21,535 bases of DNA from Microcaldota archaeon (GTDB lineage Archaea; Micrarchaeota; Micrarchaeia; Anstonellales; Anstonellaceae), in the NCBI GenBank assembly GCA_026414325.1, contig JAOAJF010000012.1, positions 1-21,535 on the forward strand. The letters are read 5' to 3'. Each line of letters begins with the position of its first letter. The first letter of the stretch is position 1. Of this stretch, positions 13,411 to 18,815 are shown piece after piece. The position numbers and the translations under genes were made by a program. The notes beneath the pieces were generated by a model. It saw nothing but the letters and a program-made list of their open reading frames with translations. It searched no databases and had not been told where the DNA came from.

Positions 13411-14738
13411 CTTATTTCTTTCATATGTTGAAATCTTTTTTCTAATAACTCTTTAGAACCAATATCTTTTCTATACCACAAAGGTCCTTGTATAGAAGAG
13501 ATTGAATTCTCAATTTTTTGGCTTGCTTGCTCAATTGTTTCGGCTTTGGCTAAAAGTGCAATTGCTCTGCTTTTTGAGGTATATAAAACTCCATTTTTTT
13601 CTTCTACAGAGCCAAAAAATAATTCTACCTCTTTTAATTTATTCCAATCGATAGTTATAGGGGAGGGATCTATAGCCTTTTGAGGATAGCCTTTAGGAAC
13701 TAGGTATTTTACTACTGTTGCTTTTTTTTCCCAAGAAATTTTTTTTCTAGATAAAGTTTTTGTTGCAATCGAATCTAAAATTTCAAAAAGAGGTGTTTTT
13801 AAAACTGCTAATACATTCATAACTTCTGGATCTCCAAATCTTGAATTTGTTTCAATGCAATAAACACCGTTCTTTGTAGCTATAAAACCTCCATAGATTA
13901 TTCCTTTGTATTCAATAGATTCTTTTTTTAAAGCCTCGATAATCTTTTTTAAAATTTCCATAGCTTGAATATAATCTGATTTTTTCAAAAAAGGAAGAAC
14001 AAAAGAAGAATGAGAATAAGAGCCCATTCCCCCAGTATTTGGACCTAAATCTCCTTCATATGCTCTTTTGTGGTCCTGAACCATTGGCATTCCTATCACT
14101 GTATTTGAATCAGTAAAGGCCATTAAAGAAAATTCTTCTCCCTCTAATTTTTCTTCAACTAATACCCCTAGTTCTCCTCCTATTTTGTCTTTTAACACCT
14201 CTCGAGCATAATTTTTTGCTTCAGCTGCATCTTTTAGCTGAAAACCAACAACTTTTACTCCTTTCCCTCCAGTCAGACCACAGGGCTTTATAGCCACAGA
14301 GCCTCCTAAAGAGTCTATAAAATCATCTATTTGTTCTTCAGAAAAAAAATGTTTAAATTTTGGATAGCCTTTAATGGAGTATTTGCTCATTAAACTTCGT
14401 AAGAAATTTTTATCCCATTCTATTTTAGCAGCTTTTTTTGTAGGTGCTGCACATAAAATTTTGTTTTTTTCTAGCTCATCTACTACCCCTGCTGCTAAAA
14501 CTGCATCTGGAGAAGGAAAAGCTAAATCTATGTTTTTTTCTACTGCCCATTCGGCTATAGCAACTCCATCTTCTATATTACCTATTTTATATTCTCCTCC
14601 ACTCTTTAGACAAAGCTCTTTTATAGCTGGATTTAAAGCATTTGCAAAACAAAAAAGCCTAACATTTTTTGTTTTTAAGATAGCTTTTGCTATTGCATGT
14701 TCCCTCGCTGCGTTTGCTACCAATAAAAAATTTCTCAT
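13401..14738 (-). CDS. purD: Phosphoribosylamine-glycine ligase (GAR synthetase)
   Basis: Second step of de novo purine synthesis: ATP-dependent joining of glycine to phosphoribosylamine. 445 residues with an ATP-grasp core: AIKPCGLTGGKGVKV (149-163), EEKLEGEEFSLMA (195-207), QDHKRAYEGDLGPNTGGMGSY (221-241), and a later ETNSRFGDPE block carrying metal ligands. The N-terminal loop is unusual: the family norm is a Gly-rich loop before REHA, but here it is VANAAREHA (7-15) with no Gly. Catalytic ATP-grasp residues look intact, so it is probably active. Starts 30 bp after the unrecognised 202-residue gene, on the same strand. No other pur genes are in the window. Confidence 0.94.
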   Translation of the reverse strand: MRNFLLVANAAREHAIAKAILKTKNVRLFCFANALNPAIKELCLKSGGEYKIGNIEDGVAIAEWAVEKNIDLAFPSPDAVLAAGVVDELEKNKILCAAPTKKAAKIEWDKNFLRSLMSKYSIKGYPKFKHFFSEEQIDDFIDSLGGSVAIKPCGLTGGKGVKVVGFQLKDAAEAKNYAREVLKDKIGGELGVLVEEKLEGEEFSLMAFTDSNTVIGMPMVQDHKRAYEGDLGPNTGGMGSYSHSSFVLPFLKKSDYIQAMEILKKIIEALKKESIEYKGIIYGGFIATKNGVYCIETNSRFGDPEVMNVLAVLKTPLFEILDSIATKTLSRKKISWEKKATVVKYLVPKGYPQKAIDPSPITIDWNKLKEVELFFGSVEEKNGVLYTSKSRAIALLAKAETIEQASQKIENSISSIQGPLWYRKDIGSKELLEKRFQHMKEIRKK

Positions 14739-14768
14739 AAAATTATAGAGTAAAAAAGAATTAAAAAA

Positions 14769-15377
14769 TTATTCTAGTTTATCTCCAGCTATTTTAGTAA
14801 ACAGGTTTTGAAGTTCATCTTTAGATAATTTTGCTGTTTTTTCATTCCAGGCAGCTAAAATAAAAAAATATCTTGGATCAATTGCCATATTTGTATAATT
14901 ATGATAGCGCGGAATTTGAGTAGAACCAGCGCTTGTTCCATCCATAGCCTTATCAAACGCTCCTCTTGTAGAGTCAATAAAATATTTTATCAGTCCTCCT
15001 TTATAGCCATTTGCTCTTTCTTTAAAATATTTTCCATATTTTTTGTCAGTAGTTATAGAATAAGCCATTCTTACTAAAGCAATCATCTCTTTTGCATTTA
15101 AAGAAAACTTAATAAAAAGTGGCTCTTGTTTTTTTAATCCTAAAAATTCAGTCTTTTGAAACATGAATTGATCTAACCACCAAAGTGTATCTTTTAGTGT
15201 TTGTCCGGCTTTCAGCATTTGAGAAAAGAAATCTAAGATTACTTCAAAGTCTTGAGGTTTTAAAATTTTTTCATATTCTGGTCGATAAATTAGAAGTATA
15301 ACTTTTATTTCATTTTTGTTTAAAGTTTGAAAATTTTTGTTTAGAAGCTCATCATCAGGCTTATTTTTAAATTGCAT
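14769..15377 (-). CDS. Hypothetical soluble protein, 202 residues
   Basis: Not recognised. It appears cytosolic, with no signal peptide or membrane segment. The N-terminal half is charged and probably helical; aromatic residues are frequent (WWLDQFMF at about 66-73; PRYHNYTNMAIDPRYFFILAAW at about 151-172). The C-terminal half has KYGKYFKERANGYKGGLIKYF and a Gly/Ser/Thr-rich turn (DGTSAGSTQIP), followed by an acidic/basic tail. It sits between phosphomevalonate kinase (64 bp upstream) and purD (30 bp downstream) on the same strand, so it may be cotranscribed, but the neighbours do not point to one pathway. The frame is long, uses typical codons and is not a shadow of another gene, so I take it as real. 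Start ATG at 15377. Confidence 0.7.
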   Translation of the reverse strand: MQFKNKPDDELLNKNFQTLNKNEIKVILLIYRPEYEKILKPQDFEVILDFFSQMLKAGQTLKDTLWWLDQFMFQKTEFLGLKKQEPLFIKFSLNAKEMIALVRMAYSITTDKKYGKYFKERANGYKGGLIKYFIDSTRGAFDKAMDGTSAGSTQIPRYHNYTNMAIDPRYFFILAAWNEKTAKLSKDELQNLFTKIAGDKLE

Positions 15378-15441
15378 ATTAAACCAATAAAAAGAAATAA
15401 ACTAAAGTTTTTAAAATTATAGTAGAAGTTTGAGTAAAATT

Positions 15442-16518
15442 TTAAAGAAGGTGTAGATTTATTTCTTTTAATTTTAAACCTAAAGAAGAAGCAATTTTAA
15501 TTATTTTATTAGAATCAGAAAAATTTTTTTCTACTAAAAAAGCTATTCCGTCTTTGCCTCCAGCTCCTGGAGGGCGACCTGCAATCACTCCTTGAATTTT
15601 TTCTGCTTTGTCAATAAGGGCAGTTAGCTTAGGACTTTCTATCTCATCAAAACTAGGAGAAATCTTTTTTGCTTTTAAAGAGAGGAGATTTAAATAATGC
15701 CTTGCTTGGTGAGTATATTCCCTTACTGAAAGATAATTTTTTTCTTTAAGGTAGAATATTGCTTTTTTTTCTGCTTTATTTTGCTTTTTTAAAAGTTCGA
15801 AATAAAAAGATGGCTCTTGTTCTTTAACTTTGAAGATAGCTTGGATATTTGAAATAGTTGAAGTAAATCCACCTAAAATATTAAAAAAAAGTATATCTGA
15901 AAAATTAGAAACAGAAAAAGGCTTTATTTGCATTCCAGGCCACTTCTTTTTTAAAACACTTAAAAAATATTTTTTATCAAAAATTTTTTCTAAATTTATA
16001 AAGGTTGGATCAAATCTCTTGTATTCTATTGAAGAAGAATAGGCTGCTGTTGCAATATCATAACCAGAACCAAGTTTTTTAGAAAAAGCTATGTAGCTAT
16101 ATTGAGAAATTTTATTAATTATTTCTAATTGATCAGAAGGTTCTAATCCTTGGGCTTTAAAAAGTGTTTTCACTATTGCAACTGTAGCAGCTGCAGAACT
16201 ACCTAAACCTGATTTAGAAGTTTTAGAGCCAAACATTGGACTATTTGAAAGTTTAATTTCTACATCTTTTTCCCATCTTCCTATGCTCTCTAAATAATTT
16301 TTTGTAAATATATAGGGAAAAGAAACTAAAACATCAAATTTTTTTGGCTCAAAATCCAAGCCAAATTGTTTTGAAATAATTCTTGGTTTTCCGTATTTGA
16401 AAGATGCCACTAATCCTTTTTTCTTTTTATCTAAAACAGCAAAAGAAAAAGCACTAAAACCTTTTTCTAAAACAGCATATTGGCCATAAAATAGAATCTT
16501 TCCTGGCACTATAATCAT
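15442..16518 (-). CDS. Phosphomevalonate kinase, GHMP family (ERG8-like)
   Basis: Converts 5-phosphomevalonate to 5-diphosphomevalonate with ATP. From the ATG at 16518 it has 358 residues. GHMP features: VPGKILFYGQYAVLEKG (4-20); the ATP loop SGLGSSAAATVAIVKTLF (103-120); GSGYDIATAAYSSS (150-163) with D154; and PPGAGGKDGIAFLV (316-329). The KxGLGSSAA, GSGYD.A.A.Y.S and GAGG.D motifs distinguish phosphomevalonate kinase from mevalonate kinase and galactokinase relatives. A frame start at 16533 is a TTG; the ATG at 16518 overlaps the decarboxylase TGA in an ATGA junction and is preferred. Immediately downstream of diphosphomevalonate decarboxylase, its next enzyme in the pathway, which strongly supports the call. 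Mevalonate kinase itself is not in the window. Confidence 0.85.
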   Translation of the reverse strand: MIIVPGKILFYGQYAVLEKGFSAFSFAVLDKKKKGLVASFKYGKPRIISKQFGLDFEPKKFDVLVSFPYIFTKNYLESIGRWEKDVEIKLSNSPMFGSKTSKSGLGSSAAATVAIVKTLFKAQGLEPSDQLEIINKISQYSYIAFSKKLGSGYDIATAAYSSSIEYKRFDPTFINLEKIFDKKYFLSVLKKKWPGMQIKPFSVSNFSDILFFNILGGFTSTISNIQAIFKVKEQEPSFYFELLKKQNKAEKKAIFYLKEKNYLSVREYTHQARHYLNLLSLKAKKISPSFDEIESPKLTALIDKAEKIQGVIAGRPPGAGGKDGIAFLVEKNFSDSNKIIKIASSLGLKLKEINLHLL

Positions 16519-17591
16519 AATTTCACGTTGCAACTACTTCCTTGTCCAATATTTTGTATAAAAATGTTTTTTGAAGGACATACTTTTTTGATTGTATCTA
16601 AAACTTTTTTTTCATTTTTCTGGAGGGTAAAAATTACTGGATTTGGTCCAGCATCAAAAGTGTAGGTTGCCAAAATTTCTTCTTTGTTTAATTCTTCTAT
16701 TAAGTTAATTACAGCTAAACTCTTTTGATTTAAATAAATTAATGGTGGAGAAGTGCTTAACATTATTGCATGCAAAGAGTTAGAAGCTGCTGAAGTTATT
16801 TTAGCAAAGTTTTCAAAATTTTTTGAATTTATAGCCTCCAACAAAGAAGGAAGAAGAATTTTTTCTTCGTATTCTACCCATTGTGAGTAAAAAGGAGAAG
16901 TGGCAAGGCTTTGTTGCATTCCTATCCTGCTTTTAATTTTCTTTTCTTTTTTTGCTAATGCCAAATAGATTATTTTTAATTCTTTCCAAAAGTTAAAATC
17001 AAAAAGAGAGTGAGCATAGCTACAAAAAAGTAGGTCTAAATCTGTTGGTTTTGGCCCTAAAAAATCAAAGCCTCTTTTCCATAGAACAAACCCACCTTTT
17101 TGTGGGATACTTCTAGCAGCTGAACCGCTTCCGAGCCTTGCGATAGCTGAAATTTTTTCATCTGTTGAAAAAAATTTTTCAAAAATTTTTGGCTCTAGTA
17201 TATTCATTGCGCAAGCCAGAGCACGGCTTAGGGCTGCAAAACCAGAGGCAGAAGAAGCAAAACCAGCTGCTGTTGGAAAATTATTAACTGAACTAATAGA
17301 ATAAGAATAATTTTTTAATTGTGGAATAAACTTAGCTAATCGCTCAAAAAAATTTGAAATATAAAAAAATTCTTCTTTGGAAGGCAGAATTTTTTTATTG
17401 TTTAATTCAAATAAAATTTGATATTTTCCTTTTTTTACTTCTAAATTTGTGGTGGTGTAAAATTTATCTACAGTAAAAGATGCGCTTGATTTAGTTGGAA
17501 TAAAATAATTTTCAAACTCTGGCTTTTTTCCCCAATATTTTATTATTGCAATGTTTGTAGGTGCAGTAGAAATTACTGCTGCTTTTTCCAT
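16515..17591 (-). CDS. mvaD: Diphosphomevalonate decarboxylase
   Basis: ATP-dependent decarboxylation of diphosphomevalonate to isopentenyl diphosphate. 358 residues with the full signature set: APTNIAIIKYWGK (10-22, with K18), NNFPTAAGFASSASGFAAL (103-121), ARLGSGSAARS (151-161, with R160), GMQQSLATSPFY (224-235), HAIM.STSPPLIYL (274-287) and TYTFDAGPNPVIF (309-321, with D313). K18, R160 and D313 match the active-site Lys, Arg and Asp of characterised decarboxylases, so the enzyme should be active and not one of the substituted archaeal homologues. The ATG at 17591 overlaps the tyrS TAA by one base (TAATG), and its own stop overlaps the kinase start (ATGA), so the three genes are tightly coupled. 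Confidence 0.93.
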   Translation of the reverse strand: MEKAAVISTAPTNIAIIKYWGKKPEFENYFIPTKSSASFTVDKFYTTTNLEVKKGKYQILFELNNKKILPSKEEFFYISNFFERLAKFIPQLKNYSYSISSVNNFPTAAGFASSASGFAALSRALACAMNILEPKIFEKFFSTDEKISAIARLGSGSAARSIPQKGGFVLWKRGFDFLGPKPTDLDLLFCSYAHSLFDFNFWKELKIIYLALAKKEKKIKSRIGMQQSLATSPFYSQWVEYEEKILLPSLLEAINSKNFENFAKITSAASNSLHAIMLSTSPPLIYLNQKSLAVINLIEELNKEEILATYTFDAGPNPVIFTLQKNEKKVLDTIKKVCPSKNIFIQNIGQGSSCNVKL

Positions 17592-18643
17592 TATAAATCC
17601 CTTAATAAATTTTTATTTTTATTAAAAAACTCTCTTGAAGGTGCAAGCATTCTAACTAATTCTTTAGTTAATGCTTTTTTTAAATCCAGAGGATGAATTT
17701 TTCCTTCTGAATAATCTTTTTTTAATTCTTGAATTGAAGAATAAGAGATATCTCCGCCATATTTTAGGTCTCGTTCTATTTTAAATTCTCGATCTCTTAG
17801 CACAAATAGTTCAATATAATCTAAAATTGGATTGTTATCTATCTCTGCTGGTGGGCAAGCAGCTTTATTTATTTTTTTTGCTATCTCCTCTTCTGAATCA
17901 TGAATGAAAATGCAGGACTCTGGTTTGGATTTGGACATCTTTGTTTCAAGCATTTCTTCATCTTCATCAGAATAAAGCATTTTCTTTTTTCCTCCTAAGC
18001 CAGGAACTAGTTTAGTATGAATAGCTATTATTTTTTTATATTTGTATTTTGGAGCTAATTCTCTTGCAAGCACATGTACTTTTCTTTGATCCATTCCTGC
18101 ATGAGCAATATCAATATCTAAAGCCCACATATCTGAGACCTGCATTGCTGGATAAATTATTGCAGAGGAAGCCAAATTTTCTTTCTGTGTTCTACCCATA
18201 ATAGTAGTACAACGAAGCATTCTGTTTAAAGTAGTATCTTTAGAAATCAAAAGTACATTTTTCCAATATTGATTTGAAAATTCTTCGTACAATTTAGAGC
18301 CAAAAATAAAATCTACATTCTCCAATCCCAAAGATAAAAAGGCTGCTTTAAAATAGCCACCTGCAACTTTTTGTATTTTATCTAAATCTCCATCGAATTT
18401 GTTATTTATCCAGGCATGATAATCTGCTAAAAAAATTGAAGTTTTTATGCCTGCTGCCATAAAGTCTTTTATTTTTAGAGCAGTGAGTAGACCTGTTCCT
18501 ATATGAACTTTTCCAGAAATTTCAAAGCCTATATAGTGCTTTGGTTTTGAATTTGTTTCTAATAGATTTATTAGCTCTTCTTGGCTTAAAATCTCTAAAA
18601 TTCCTCCTCTTTTTATTAGCTCGAGCTTTGAATATATATCCAT
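17591..18643 (-). CDS. tyrS: Tyrosyl-tRNA synthetase, archaeal/eukaryotic type
   Basis: Class I synthetase that charges tRNA(Tyr). 350 residues, with no bacterial S4 domain, as expected for archaea. The tyrosine pocket residues Y37 (YIGFEISGKVHIG), Y164, Q168, D171 (YPAMQVSD) and Q186 (AGMDQRK) follow the same spacing as Y32, Y151, Q155, D158 and Q173 in the Methanocaldococcus enzyme. The HIGH equivalent is HIG (47-49) and the KMSKS loop is KMSKSK (235-240). First gene of a - strand unit with mvaD and phosphomevalonate kinase. A TATA-like box about 26 bp upstream suggests a leaderless mRNA. Linkage of a synthetase to isoprenoid genes looks like operon economy rather than shared function. Confidence 0.95.
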   Translation of the reverse strand: MDIYSKLELIKRGGILEILSQEELINLLETNSKPKHYIGFEISGKVHIGTGLLTALKIKDFMAAGIKTSIFLADYHAWINNKFDGDLDKIQKVAGGYFKAAFLSLGLENVDFIFGSKLYEEFSNQYWKNVLLISKDTTLNRMLRCTTIMGRTQKENLASSAIIYPAMQVSDMWALDIDIAHAGMDQRKVHVLARELAPKYKYKKIIAIHTKLVPGLGGKKKMLYSDEDEEMLETKMSKSKPESCIFIHDSEEEIAKKINKAACPPAEIDNNPILDYIELFVLRDREFKIERDLKYGGDISYSSIQELKKDYSEGKIHPLDLKKALTKELVRMLAPSREFFNKNKNLLRDL

Positions 18644-18664
18644 AGAATACTTAAGATTACGAGA

Positions 18665-18673
18665 ATTTTAAAT
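18665..18673 (-). promoter_or_regulatory. TATA-like box for tyrS
   Basis: Reads ATTTAAAAT on the - strand, centred 26 bp before the tyrS ATG at 18643; this predicts a leaderless transcript carrying tyrS, mvaD and phosphomevalonate kinase. The 172-bp divergent gap to nrdJ holds no other gene that I can see. Confidence 0.45.
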
Positions 18674-18761
18674 ATTTATCTTATTTTTTAAAAGACAAAA
18701 AACGAAATTTCCAAAATAAAAAATGTAGAAAAATGAAAAATTATGAAGAAAAAAAAATATG

Positions 18762-18770
18762 TTTATAAAT
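18762..18770 (+). promoter_or_regulatory. TATA-like box for nrdJ
   Basis: The sequence tttataaat is preceded by an A-rich stretch that could serve as BRE. Transcription would begin near 18792, leaving a leader of about 24 nt that contains the Shine-Dalgarno. Confidence 0.5.
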
Positions 18771-18802
18771 TTTATTTGTTTTAAAAAAATGCACGTCTTT
18801 TT

Positions 18803-18808
18803 GGGAGG
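18803..18808 (+). promoter_or_regulatory. Strong Shine-Dalgarno GGGAGG for nrdJ
   Basis: It lies 7 nt before the ATG at 18816 and is the clearest ribosome-binding site in the window. It decides the start against the in-frame ATG at 18789, which lies upstream of both this site and the predicted transcription start. Confidence 0.65.
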
Positions 18809-18815
18809 GAGAAAA

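Noticed and set aside
14374..14748. A 124-residue frame on the + strand inside purD
   Set aside because: It is a mirror of the purD coding frame, with low-complexity Phe/Ala/Ser composition and no independent support.
15442..16518. Mevalonate kinase
   Set aside because: The GSGYD.A.A.Y.S and PPGAGGKDG blocks fit phosphomevalonate kinase better, and the gene directly overlaps the decarboxylase that uses its product.
18789..18815. Upstream in-frame ATG for nrdJ
   Set aside because: It lies before the GGGAGG Shine-Dalgarno and at or before the predicted transcription start; the ATG at 18816 has ideal spacing.
18644..18815. tRNA, riboswitch (cobalamin) or other structured RNA in the nrdJ/tyrS gap
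   Set aside because: The gap is A/T-rich, with no cloverleaf, no B12-box-like conserved stretch and a predicted nrdJ leader of only about 24 nt.
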